A stretch of DNA of 10,072 nucleotides from positions 1-10,072 of the forward strand of contig CALGLS010000515.1 in assembly GCA_937959375.1 (NCBI GenBank). The letters run 5' to 3'. The first letter of the stretch is position 1. The number at the start of each line of letters is the position of its first letter. A program made the translations under genes and the position numbers. The notes beneath the pieces are model-generated. The model had not been told where the DNA came from, did no database searches, and was given only the letters and a program-made list of their open reading frames with translations. This DNA is from an uncultured Saprospiraceae bacterium. GTDB taxonomy: Bacteria > Bacteroidota > Bacteroidia > Chitinophagales > Saprospiraceae. This document shows positions 1 through 7,287 of this stretch, one piece after another.

Positions 1-21
1 ATAAAAATAAAAAACACTAAA

Positions 22-600
22 ATGAATCATATAGGAATTGATTACGGGTCGAAATTTTCGGGAACAACAGCAATCTGTTATTTGGAAGATAAGCAACTAC
101 ATTTTGCGCAAAGCGTAAAAGGAGAAGATGCTGATGCATTTGTAGAAAAGATGATTACAGACTTAGCGCCAAAGGCTATTTACATAGATGCCCCCTTAAG
201 TTTGCCGGGCGCTTATTTCAATAAAGGGAATGACTTTTTCTTTCGAAAATGCGATAAAGAATTGGACACTAAGTCCCCAATGTCAATTGGTCGATTAACG
301 GCGACGGCAATGCAACTACAAGAAAAATTTGATGGCAAGAAGATGACCTTCCATGAGACGCTTCCCTCAGCACTTGGCATTCTGCTTTCTAAAGAAGCTG
401 ATCGAGAATGGAATCAGAAACTTAAAAATCTAGAACCATTTTGTGCTTTGTTGGCAGAACAGTTGCCAAATCCATTTGCTCAAAAAGTAGAAAACTGGCA
501 CCAAGTAGAAGCCGCTTTAGCCTACTTATCTGGCATACGCCATATTGCAGGAAATGCTGAAGTGGTAGGTGATGTAGATGAGGGGATTATCGTTTATTAA
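22..600 (+). CDS. DUF429 family protein, predicted RNase H-fold nuclease
   Basis: This 192-residue protein resembles the DUF429/COG2410 group, predicted nucleases with an RNase H-like fold whose substrate is unknown. The sequence opens with the strand GIDYGSKFSGTTAI (residues 5-18, acidic D7). A second strand, IYIDAPLSLPG, carries D56. FRKCDKEL lies at 74-81, and the FHETLPSAL segment (110-118) supplies E112. The helix WHQVEAALAYLSG (159-171) contributes E163. These spaced acidic residues fit metal-dependent RNase H-fold chemistry, but activity is inference. The length is normal for the family and no signal peptide or membrane helix is visible. The ATG follows an A-rich leader without a Shine-Dalgarno sequence, usual for Bacteroidota. 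It converges on the secreted arylsulfotransferase-like gene, with inverted repeats between them. An upstream operon partner cannot be judged because the window starts 21 bases before the gene. Confidence 0.8.
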   Translation: MNHIGIDYGSKFSGTTAICYLEDKQLHFAQSVKGEDADAFVEKMITDLAPKAIYIDAPLSLPGAYFNKGNDFFFRKCDKELDTKSPMSIGRLTATAMQLQEKFDGKKMTFHETLPSALGILLSKEADREWNQKLKNLEPFCALLAEQLPNPFAQKVENWHQVEAALAYLSGIRHIAGNAEVVGDVDEGIIVY

Positions 601-607
601 TTAAGGT

Positions 608-658
608 GGTAGTCGAAATGACCTTTAGACATTTTTACTTTAGTACATTTCGACTACC
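608..658. repeat. 13-bp inverted repeat between convergent genes
   Basis: GGTAGTCGAAATG at 608-620 is the exact reverse complement of CATTTCGACTACC at 646-658, with a 25-base loop. It begins eight bases after the DUF429 stop codon. It may help end transcription, but no long U-tract follows, and the arms look like a dispersed REP-like palindrome. Arm identity is directly visible; the role is inference. Confidence 0.6.
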
Positions 659-679
659 TACTCCATTCTTTTTTGTACT

Positions 680-699
680 TAAGTAGGTTGACCTACTTA
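680..699. terminator. Short palindrome, possible part of a convergent terminator
   Basis: The arms 680-688 (TAAGTAGGT) and 691-699 (ACCTACTTA) are perfect 9-bp complements around two bases. The palindrome sits just past the stop codon of the minus-strand arylsulfotransferase-like gene and is preceded on the plus strand by a T-rich stretch (667-675), which reads as A-rich on the minus strand. This fits a terminator or transcript-end stabiliser, though the stem is GC-poor. Confidence 0.4.
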
Positions 700-701
700 T
701 A

Positions 702-2357
702 TTATTTGGCAACAATTATTTTTGAAACGCCATAGCCTTCCACTTTTAAAAAGTAAGTACCATTTGTCCAATCATGGATATCTAGACTGACCAAACCTCC
801 TTCTGTTGTAAAGGAATCCACCTGTTTACCAAGTAAATTGAAGGCAGTGATTTGCAACCTTTCATCACCTTGCCAACTAATAATCAAATGATCAGTAGCT
901 GGATTAGGATATATTTCTAAGTCAATTTCTGCGAAGTCTTCTGTGTTGATGGGTCCATCAAAATACTCACAATCAAAAGGTAGCGGATTGATTTCAAGAG
1001 GGCCTCCAGGACTTAAATCTTTTCCAACAAATGCTTCGTATTCATCTGGATAGCGTGTCGCTCTAAATATATCAGAGGGCTGTGTATTCGATCCTTGCGG
1101 TAAAAAATCTCCGTTTGATAAAGCTGGACTTTTGTATGCCCAATGCCTTTCGTTATCCAAATCTACTTCAAAAAAGAGCGGTTCATTCCCATCACAAATC
1201 AAAACATTTCCATTAGGTAAGGCATGAGCACCGGATATATTAGTGGAGAAAAATGACCCCGGATTGTCAGCGACATAAGTCCAAAATAAATCCGTAGGAC
1301 CATAAGGAAGATTGCCATCTAAAATATAATTCCCATTCGCATCTATTGGAGGCACAATCATATCAATAGATGAATGACTACCTCCCGGACGTGCATTTCC
1401 ATTGTTAAAAACCATTAAATTTCCTTCGTTCGGATATCCTGTTGGCACCCAGGTTGCATTATGCTGTTTGTAAAATTTTCGATCTGCAGCAGATCCTCGA
1501 TCGTAGGCCAACGGGTTTCCATATCGATAAAGGATATCGCCACCTTTCCCAGAATTACCTCCAGTGTGACCCGCCGCTTCTTCCGTAGTAGTACTGTGAT
1601 CGATCACATATATTTCACTCAAATGACGAGAGCTCAAAACGATTTGATCCAAATCTGGATTATAATCAATTCCATTGCAATGCATCCAATCCCTACCACC
1701 TCCTCCTGGACCACTCGTTCCGTAGGCTTCAAAATTAATATCAATCAATTCAGGGTGATCCGCAACGACTCCAAAATTTTCTTTAGTATTATCAAAGTCT
1801 TGAATTAGGTGATCCCAAGCATGCCATTCCCAAACCACATTATAATCTTCGGTCCCTACCATTTCTATTTCTACCACTTTGTCTGGCCATACACCACCAT
1901 CAGGGGTTAGGTCTGGATCTCTTCCTGCATTTACAGCGTCTACAAATGAAAATGCCTCCCAAGCAATCAATAAAACATTACCATTTGGAAGTGGCGCTAT
2001 ATCGTGGTGATGGTGATAAGAGTCAGATACATAACTAGCCCTCCAAAGTAAATCACCTTCCCAATTAAAAAGTTCAAGCCTTCCTCCTACTCCGCCACCA
2101 TTAAATTCACCAGTAACTCTGCCAGTCCTTAACAAATTTCCATTTTCCAAAAGGTAAACAGACAAACCGGGATTATAATCAGAGATCCATTCATTAATTA
2201 ATAAACCACAATTATCAATTAGAAAAGTTTTTTTCCCTACGGTGAAAAGTGTGTAGCCATTTTCTGAATGAGAGTCATTCTCAAAAAGTCCTACTGTCTG
2301 TCCAAATGTAGAACTGGCGTATATGAAGAAAGCACAAATAATTAATAGTCTTTTCAT
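702..2357 (-). CDS. Secreted arylsulfotransferase-like beta-propeller with T9SS type A sorting domain
   Basis: The 551-residue product has a Sec signal peptide (about 1-19, cleavage likely before QTVG), a beta-propeller body (about 20-450) and a type IX sorting domain (about 477-551, with EIYPNPATDHLIISW and a terminal KIIVAK strand). The body matches the arylsulfotransferase (ASST) family: repeated blade motifs such as LPNGNVLLIAWE (123-134) and LPNGNVLICDG (380-390), a HHHH run at 115-118, DWMHCN at 223-228, SRH at 243-245, QHNATW at 298-303 and FRATRYPDEY at 431-440. Classical ASST moves sulfate between phenolic esters through a sulfohistidine. I cannot assign that histidine by eye, so activity is inferred from the family. 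The sorting domain implies passage through the outer membrane and release or attachment at the surface. The gene stands alone on the minus strand, convergent with the DUF429 gene. Confidence 0.85.
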   Translation of the reverse strand: MKRLLIICAFFIYASSTFGQTVGLFENDSHSENGYTLFTVGKKTFLIDNCGLLINEWISDYNPGLSVYLLENGNLLRTGRVTGEFNGGGVGGRLELFNWEGDLLWRASYVSDSYHHHHDIAPLPNGNVLLIAWEAFSFVDAVNAGRDPDLTPDGGVWPDKVVEIEMVGTEDYNVVWEWHAWDHLIQDFDNTKENFGVVADHPELIDINFEAYGTSGPGGGGRDWMHCNGIDYNPDLDQIVLSSRHLSEIYVIDHSTTTEEAAGHTGGNSGKGGDILYRYGNPLAYDRGSAADRKFYKQHNATWVPTGYPNEGNLMVFNNGNARPGGSHSSIDMIVPPIDANGNYILDGNLPYGPTDLFWTYVADNPGSFFSTNISGAHALPNGNVLICDGNEPLFFEVDLDNERHWAYKSPALSNGDFLPQGSNTQPSDIFRATRYPDEYEAFVGKDLSPGGPLEINPLPFDCEYFDGPINTEDFAEIDLEIYPNPATDHLIISWQGDERLQITAFNLLGKQVDSFTTEGGLVSLDIHDWTNGTYFLKVEGYGVSKIIVAK

Positions 2358-2789
2358 GAAGCTTTTGCTTAGATTAATGAATTCTTTTGCTTCCCGAAAT
2401 TAGCAATAAGCTGGGAATTTACTCGGTATGAATGGACATAAAAAAGTCATCTTCTAATCGAAAGGTCTATTTTAAAGGATCATAGGTGATAAAAAATGGG
2501 GTTCTGAATGATTTTATTTGCTTTGAAGGTTTAAAGGTTACCTTGATCGCGTATCTGTTTAGCTCAACTAAATTCCGCATATTAAGCGTCCTTCAAACCT
2601 TCACTCCTTAAAACCTTCAAACCGTTCAAAAAGAATATGACCAAACAAAATCACTTAGTAGCTCCAAAAATCAAAGTATCAAAAAGAATCTAGCTATTGA
2701 TTAGTGATTATTTTTAAATTTCTTACCTTGAAGACGTTTAAAGTTATTCCCTTTGGCTAAAGAAGCCATTGATAAAAAGTTTATAAAAC
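2358..2789. other. 432-bp divergent intergenic region
   Basis: This gap separates the divergent arylsulfotransferase-like and glutamate-synthase-like genes and should hold both promoters. I found no open reading frame with a recognisable product and no RNA gene. Neither start has a perfect TAnnTTTG box; TAATTTCG (minus strand, just upstream of 2357) and TACCTTGA (plus strand, 2724-2731) are one-or-more-mismatch candidates only. The main visible structure is the inverted repeat at 2522-2623. Confidence 0.5.
2522..2623. repeat. Imperfect long inverted repeat with internal direct repeats
   Basis: TTTGAAGGTTTAAAGG at 2522-2537 pairs with CCTTAAAACCTTCAAA at 2606-2621 at 15 of 16 positions, enclosing 68 bases. 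The right side also holds two direct copies of CCTTCAAACC (2590-2599 and 2614-2623). The pattern suggests a small intergenic mobile or REP-like element, or a structured leader, but I see no terminal duplication that would settle it. Confidence 0.55.
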
Positions 2790-4403
2790 ATGCGAAACGA
2801 CTTTACTTATTTCACGATCATCTCATTGCTAGTTGTAGCTGGAGTTTCCTATTTTTTATGGTCTCCGTTTTGGTGGTCAATGGTCATTTTAGGGCCAATT
2901 TTATTGCTAGGTTGGTATGATATGCTCCAATCAAAGCATGCCATCATGCGAAACTTTCCAGTATTGGGTAGAGGTCGTTATGTGATGGAAAATCTTCGAC
3001 CGAAAATTTACCAATATTTCATCGAGTCGGAAACAGATGGTGCACCTATTAATCGGATGCATCGTTCTATTGTGTATGCTCGAGCAAAACATGAACTGGA
3101 TACGACTCCTTTTGGAACACAACTAGATGTATATGGTGATGGCTACGAATGGATGAATCACTCGATTGCCGCTATTGATGCATCGGAGCTCGACCTTCAT
3201 CCAAGAACCTTAGTTGGTAGCTCCTATTGTAAACAAAAATACGCAGCTAGTCTGTTCAATATTTCTGCTATGAGTTTTGGTTCCTTAAGTGCAGCGGCAG
3301 TATTGGCATTGAATGGTGGCGCTAAACAACAAAACTTTGCTCACAACACTGGTGAAGGCGGCATTAGTCCTTATCACATTGAACCGGGAGGAGATTTGAT
3401 TTACCAAATTGGAACAGGTTACTTTGGATGTCGAGCAAAAGATGGCAATTTTGATCCTGATTTGTTTAAAGAGCGTGTGGCAATTCCCAATGTAAAAATG
3501 ATTGAGTTGAAATTATCGCAGGGGGCCAAGCCAGGCCATGGTGGTATCCTTCCGGGAAAAAAGAATACACCGGAGATTGCGAAAATACGAGGTGTAGAGC
3601 CCGGAACCGATGTTTTATCTCCCCCTTATCACAAAGCATTTAATACACCGATTGGTTTATTAGAGTTGATAAAAAAAATGCAAGATCTATCTGGTGGAAA
3701 ACCTGTTGGTTTTAAATTATGTATTGGATCGAGATCTGAGTTTTTTGCCATTTGCAAGGCTATGATCGAGACTGGAATACGACCCGACTTTATTGCAGTT
3801 GATGGTGGTGAAGGAGGAACTGGAGCTGCTCCATTAGAGTTTAGTAACTCGGTAGGAATGCCTTATAAAGAAGGTTTAGCCTTTGTCTACGATGCACTGG
3901 TTGGTTTTGATTTAAAGAAAGACATTAAGATTTTTGCTGCTGGTAAAATCATATCGGGTTTCCACATTTTCAAAGCAATCGCTTTGGGTGCTGACGCATG
4001 CTATAGTGCACGTGCGATGATGCTTGCTCTTGGTTGTATCCAGGCTTTGGAATGTAACAACAATCATTGTCCAACGGGTGTTGCTACGCAAAATCCTGAG
4101 TTGACAAAAGGATTAGTTCCAAGCGACAAAGCTGTTCGAGTTGCTAATTTCCATAAAGAAACCATCCATAGTTTTGTAGAATTGATGGGTGCAGCTGGGA
4201 TCAGAGATATTAGTGAAATAAACCGTACACACATCTACCGTCGAATAAGCAACAATGAGACGAAGCGCTACGATGAAATATTTCCTTATGTGCAAAATGG
4301 TTCGTTCTTAGATATTAATACTTGTCCTCCAAATTATCGTTTTTATTTAGCAGCTGCAGATCCTAAGAGTTTTAAGGCAATTCGTCCTGAGGTTCCAACT
4401 TAG
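2790..4403 (+). CDS. Membrane-anchored FMN-binding glutamate synthase family protein
   Basis: This 537-residue protein carries the FMN/Fe-S synthase domain of glutamate synthase large subunits (GltB, COG0069) as a stand-alone polypeptide, like Bacillus YerD. Two hydrophobic helices (about 8-24 and 28-45) should anchor it in the inner membrane with the enzyme domain in the cytoplasm. The barrel shows AKPGHGGILPGKK near residues 246-258, the flavin-loop segment VDGGEGGTGAAP at 337-348, and the 3Fe-4S cysteines C416, C422 and C427 in C-x5-C-x4-C spacing, followed by PTGVATQ. It lacks the N-terminal glutamine amidotransferase domain and the C-terminal GXGXG helix domain of full GltB, and no gltD is adjacent. 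True glutamate synthesis is therefore uncertain; a related ammonia- or amine-handling redox reaction is possible. The length is normal for this subfamily. It is transcribed alone and ends at a strong terminator. Confidence 0.88.
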   Translation: MRNDFTYFTIISLLVVAGVSYFLWSPFWWSMVILGPILLLGWYDMLQSKHAIMRNFPVLGRGRYVMENLRPKIYQYFIESETDGAPINRMHRSIVYARAKHELDTTPFGTQLDVYGDGYEWMNHSIAAIDASELDLHPRTLVGSSYCKQKYAASLFNISAMSFGSLSAAAVLALNGGAKQQNFAHNTGEGGISPYHIEPGGDLIYQIGTGYFGCRAKDGNFDPDLFKERVAIPNVKMIELKLSQGAKPGHGGILPGKKNTPEIAKIRGVEPGTDVLSPPYHKAFNTPIGLLELIKKMQDLSGGKPVGFKLCIGSRSEFFAICKAMIETGIRPDFIAVDGGEGGTGAAPLEFSNSVGMPYKEGLAFVYDALVGFDLKKDIKIFAAGKIISGFHIFKAIALGADACYSARAMMLALGCIQALECNNNHCPTGVATQNPELTKGLVPSDKAVRVANFHKETIHSFVELMGAAGIRDISEINRTHIYRRISNNETKRYDEIFPYVQNGSFLDINTCPPNYRFYLAAADPKSFKAIRPEVPT

Positions 4404-4439
4404 CGTCTAACTAGGCAACTTAATAGAATGAATAAAAAA

Positions 4440-4470
4440 ATCCCGAACTTGTTGGTCACAAGCTCGGGAT
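4440..4470. terminator. Bidirectional intrinsic terminator
   Basis: The arms ATCCCGAACTTGT (4440-4452) and ACAAGCTCGGGAT (4458-4470) pair at 12 of 13 positions around a 5-base loop. Five Ts follow on the plus strand (4471-4474 plus the last arm base), and seven As precede it (4434-4440), giving a U-tract in each direction. It ends both the glutamate-synthase-like gene and the convergent DUF962 gene. Confidence 0.9.
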
Positions 4471-4492
4471 TTTTCATTTTGGCTAAATTGGA

Positions 4493-4963
4493 TTAATACC
4501 CAATTCCAATTTTATTATAAACAAAGTGTAGCAACCAAAGTGGGCCAACTAAAAGAAATTTTACATCCTCAAGAAACGAAGGTTTTTTTCCTTCTATTTT
4601 ATGTCCGATAAACTGAGCAATCCATGCGACTACAAAAATTGCTATTGATACGTAAGCTAACATTCTAGCATCAAAGTCAACATATTGATAAATCACATCA
4701 ATCCCTAGTAGCATCAAACCTCCAATAAGAACAAAACCTAAGAACATGGTAAAGGAAAGCTTTAGGTAATACAATAAGGTAAGCACCATAAAGACTGCTG
4801 CCCAATTAAAAAACAGTGTTCTTTCAACAAAAAAAGGAATGGAATAAAGAATCCCAAAAAGGCTAAACATAATAGCAGGAACACAAACCCAATGAATCAT
4901 TTTATTGGTTGCGTTTTGATGACTTTCTCCGTATTGCTCTAGGTAAGTATTAATTTGTGACAT
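4493..4963 (-). CDS. DUF962 / Mpo1-like membrane protein
   Basis: This 156-residue integral membrane protein matches the DUF962 (Mpo1-like, YGL010w) family. The N-terminal signature runs YGESHQNATNKMIHWVCVP (11-29), with H15 and H24. The C-terminal signature IAQFIGHKIEGKKPSF (115-130) carries H121 and E124, and PLWLLHF (141-147) carries H146. Hydrophobic helices lie at about 25-45, 52-67, 70-92 and 101-119. Yeast Mpo1 is an Fe(II)-dependent dioxygenase that shortens 2-hydroxy fatty acids by alpha-oxidation, and the conserved histidines are its likely metal ligands. Whether bacterial members use the same substrate is inference. The gene shares a terminator with the convergent glutamate-synthase-like gene. 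A 395-bp gap separates it from the upstream minus-strand gene, so it probably has its own promoter. Confidence 0.87.
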   Translation of the reverse strand: MSQINTYLEQYGESHQNATNKMIHWVCVPAIMFSLFGILYSIPFFVERTLFFNWAAVFMVLTLLYYLKLSFTMFLGFVLIGGLMLLGIDVIYQYVDFDARMLAYVSIAIFVVAWIAQFIGHKIEGKKPSFLEDVKFLLVGPLWLLHFVYNKIGIGY

Positions 4964-5358
4964 AATGTTGGTTTATTATGGTAAAAGAAAATAGGTCAAT
5001 AGTAATGTTCGACATCGGTTAAATTATTTTGACCTTCAACTTTCATTTCAAAGATTTCTGTTAAAGGTAAATAATAAAATACAAAAGTCGCAAAAACGAA
5101 TTACTCATTTTTGCGACTTTTATCTTGAAAAGACATTATACTTTGGAAAGTACATAGCTTAAAAAAATGGCCTACAAAAACAAGCAAATTAAAAAATCAA
5201 ACATTCAAGTAAGCCTACCACATTTTAGGTATGCCTAAATCAATCCTTTTGATTTCTTATATAAGTTAAGTTTTCGAGGAACACTTCTCAATTAGCTAAG
5301 CTGACAAACTAAGTACTTTTATGCTTAAGCTCTGATATTATTATTACTCCGAATTGCT
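4964..5358. other. 395-bp intergenic region between two minus-strand genes
   Basis: The stretch is A/T-rich and lacks any convincing coding region; the longest ATG-initiated frame I followed on the plus strand (5168-5239) has only 23 codons and no family resemblance. It contains the 14-bp hairpin at 5083-5121 and presumably the DUF962 promoter between that hairpin and 4963, although no perfect TAnnTTTG box is present there. Confidence 0.5.
5083..5121 (-). terminator. Perfect 14-bp hairpin, probable intrinsic terminator
   Basis: AAAAGTCGCAAAAA (5083-5096) and TTTTTGCGACTTTT (5108-5121) are exact complements around an 11-base loop. Read on the minus strand, the stem ends in TTTTGTATTTTATT, like a U-tract. 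It lies about 240 bases beyond the stop of the secreted-protein gene and 120 bases before the DUF962 start, so it most likely insulates the two. An attenuator role in the DUF962 leader is the alternative. Confidence 0.65.
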
Positions 5359-6054
5359 TTAATCTTTTTTCTTCTCAAGGATTGAAAGAATAGACTCAGG
5401 AGTTTCTGGCTCTGCCACTTTTCTAAGTGCGATCACTTCAATTTCATTGGTGATACGAATAGAAAATTGGTATGTACCAACTGTTGCTTGTGATAAATCT
5501 ACAGAAAGTGCATTTTCGCCTTTCACCACTTCTAACTTACCTTTTTGAAGTACTTCTCCCATTCGAGTTTGTAAACGGTATTCGAGCACACCTTCTTTGG
5601 TAGACGTCAGATTCATATTGAAGAATTTGTCTGTTACGGCATTTTCCATTGAAGTAATTTCAAACACACTATCCGCACTTTTTCGGTTGACTAAAACTGT
5701 ATTTGTGATATCAACGTCACCTGTTACATCAACTTGGATGAGTCTGTAAAAAACACGTAAACCTTTATTTTCAAGATCTACATACTTGTATTCTTTTTGA
5801 TCGATGGAAGTACCAGCGCCTTGTACTCGACCTGCCTGTTCGAAGTCAATTCCGTTATTGGAACGCTCGATTAGGAAGAAACCATTATCCGTTTCGGCCA
5901 TGGTGGTCCAAGTTAAAATATTATTGTTTTCAGATTTTTTTGCTTCAAGTGTTTTTAGATAAACACAACCAGCTTGCGCCATCTGTGGTGCCCAAAGAAT
6001 TGCAAAAATTAGCGCAGCTAATGATAATTTCAATATGGGAATAATTCTTTTCAT
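5359..6054 (-). CDS. Secreted protein with Fn3-like module and degenerate T9SS-like C-terminal domain
   Basis: The 231-residue product starts with a clear export signal (about 1-28, ending AQA-GC). C30 directly after the hydrophobic stretch makes a lipoprotein conceivable, but QAGC is a poor lipobox because it lacks L/V/I at -3. Residues 32-124 form a module frequent in Bacteroidota secreted proteins: LTWTTMAETDNGFFLIERS then NGIDFEQAGRVQGAGTS, YKYVD and FYRLIQVD. Residues about 130-213 have the strand pattern of a T9SS sorting domain (EYRLQTRMGEVLQKG, NALSVDLSQATVGTYQFSI). However, they lack the usual YPNP start and are followed by a charged tail, PETPESILSILEKKKD. No enzymatic motif is visible, so the role is unknown. 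The weak -7-like box TACCTTTA lies close upstream on the minus strand. Confidence 0.75.
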   Translation of the reverse strand: MKRIIPILKLSLAALIFAILWAPQMAQAGCVYLKTLEAKKSENNNILTWTTMAETDNGFFLIERSNNGIDFEQAGRVQGAGTSIDQKEYKYVDLENKGLRVFYRLIQVDVTGDVDITNTVLVNRKSADSVFEITSMENAVTDKFFNMNLTSTKEGVLEYRLQTRMGEVLQKGKLEVVKGENALSVDLSQATVGTYQFSIRITNEIEVIALRKVAEPETPESILSILEKKKD

Positions 6055-6309
6055 TATTAATTTTGTTTAAAGGTAATAGCTAATGTGTTAAAGAATCTTT
6101 CAGATTTCAATGGAGAATGAGCAATAAGGGAGGTGTTTTGCCAAATGATTATTTAGCAATTTTTTCTATTAGGCATTCTTTCTCTAGTCCAAATTCAATC
6201 GTATAAACGGACAAACTGAGTTTGGGTTACATTGAAGTTGTATAAAACTAAAAGAGGGAAGGAATAAATAGAAGTCTGAAGAGGTTTGAAAATAGTAAGA
6301 CTTAAAAGA

Positions 6310-7170
6310 TTAATGCGGAAAAACACTATTGGACATAATCATAGCATCTTGAAAGGCCATTAGATCAAGACCTAAGTCTACTTCTACCCCGTCTTGTTTC
6401 TTAAGAAAGCTGATCATATTTTCTGTTGCCATGTTACCAGTCAAGTCGTCTTTTGCCATAGGGCAACCGCCGTATCCTTTGATGGCTCCATCAAATCGTT
6501 TACAACCATTGGCAAATGCAGCTTGGACTTTCTCTTCCCAGTTATGAGGTTGAGTATGCAAATGTGCCCCAAATTCTATTTCAGGGTAAGCCGGAATTAA
6601 CTGAGAGAAAAGGTAAGATATGTTTTCAGGATTAGAAACACCGATGGTATCGGAAAGAGATAAAATTCGGATATCTAATTCGTAGAGTCGATCTACCCAT
6701 TTGTGAACGATATCACGATTCCATTCATCACCATATGGATTCCCAAAACCCATTGAGATGTAAACGACCATTTTTTTGTTGCTGTTGACACAGATGTCCT
6801 GCATGACTTTTACACGATCCAAGGATTCTTCAATGGTGGCATTGGTGTTTCTCAACTGGAAGGTTTCAGATATCGAAAAAGGATAGCCCAAATAAGTGAT
6901 TTCATCAAAAACGGCAGCATCAACTGCTCCACGTTTATTGGCAACAATGGCAAGTAATTCAGATTTTGTGGTGGACAAATCAAGACCGGCTAGTACTTGA
7001 GCTGTATCTCGCATTTGAGGGATTGCTTTAGGAGAAACGAAACTACCAAAATCAATAGTGGAGAAGCCTACCTTCAACAATTGGTTAATGTAGGCGATCT
7101 TTTTTTCTGTAGGAATAAATTCAACAATACCCTGCATGGCATCTCTGGGGCATTCAATGAGTCGAATCAT
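6310..7170 (-). CDS. Hydroxymethylglutaryl-CoA lyase family protein
   Basis: This 286-residue TIM-barrel enzyme matches HMG-CoA lyase, which splits 3-hydroxy-3-methylglutaryl-CoA into acetyl-CoA and acetoacetate at the end of leucine breakdown (bacterial MvaB/YngG type). Key residues are visible: ECPRD (6-10, with R9 and D10), SFVSPKAIPQM (43-53), SETF with E102, the metal pair H203 and H205 in GAHLH, and the catalytic-loop cysteine C236 in GGCPMA. N246 of TGNMATE follows. The loop between C236 and N246 is one residue longer than in the human enzyme as I remember it (AKDDLTGN). The protein is cytoplasmic and full length. No leucine-degradation genes flank it, so HMG-CoA is the likely but not the only possible substrate. 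It is divergent from the small membrane protein gene, and a TATCTTTG box precedes it. Confidence 0.86.
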   Translation of the reverse strand: MIRLIECPRDAMQGIVEFIPTEKKIAYINQLLKVGFSTIDFGSFVSPKAIPQMRDTAQVLAGLDLSTTKSELLAIVANKRGAVDAAVFDEITYLGYPFSISETFQLRNTNATIEESLDRVKVMQDICVNSNKKMVVYISMGFGNPYGDEWNRDIVHKWVDRLYELDIRILSLSDTIGVSNPENISYLFSQLIPAYPEIEFGAHLHTQPHNWEEKVQAAFANGCKRFDGAIKGYGGCPMAKDDLTGNMATENMISFLKKQDGVEVDLGLDLMAFQDAMIMSNSVFPH

Positions 7171-7255
7171 AAATTACTATCGTTTTTTGTTCAGTTTTAC
7201 AACCGAATTATCCTTCACATGTTTAGTAGTTGAACTTCTTTATCTAACTACAGGG

Positions 7256-7263
7256 CAAAGATA
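7256..7263 (-). promoter_or_regulatory. Bacteroidota -7 promoter box for the HMG-CoA lyase gene
   Basis: On the minus strand this reads TATCTTTG, an exact match to TAnnTTTG, the Bacteroidota sigma-ABfr -7 element. It lies 86 bases before the start codon at 7170. I see no clear TTTG -33 box at the expected spacing. Confidence 0.5.
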
Positions 7264-7274
7264 ATTACTTTAAG

Positions 7275-7282
7275 TATTTTTG
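7275..7282 (+). promoter_or_regulatory. Bacteroidota -7 promoter box for the small membrane protein gene
   Basis: TATTTTTG matches TAnnTTTG exactly and lies 53 bases before the ATG at 7336. It is back to back with the minus-strand box at 7256-7263, 11 bases away. The predicted start site, about 7288-7290, falls on the palindrome described next. No -33 TTTG is evident. Confidence 0.55.
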
Positions 7283-7287
7283 CGCTG

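Noticed and set aside
1461..1808. A 115-codon open frame on the plus strand
   Set aside because: It lies wholly antisense within the arylsulfotransferase-like gene, has no recognisable domain and a low-complexity Ser/Ile/Arg composition typical of a shadow frame.
2931..3122. A 63-codon minus-strand frame, plus a similar one at 4113-4295
   Set aside because: Both are antisense to conserved glutamate-synthase-like coding sequence and show Cys/His/Ile-rich shadow composition.
5168..5239. A 23-codon frame starting ATGGCCTAC on the plus strand
   Set aside because: It is very short, opposite to the flanking genes, and has no promoter match or recognisable sequence.
6272..6303. A terminator for the HMG-CoA lyase gene (AAGTCT with AGACTT)
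   Set aside because: The arms are only 6 bp with a 20-base loop, and there is no U-tract; it is within chance expectation for A/T-rich DNA.
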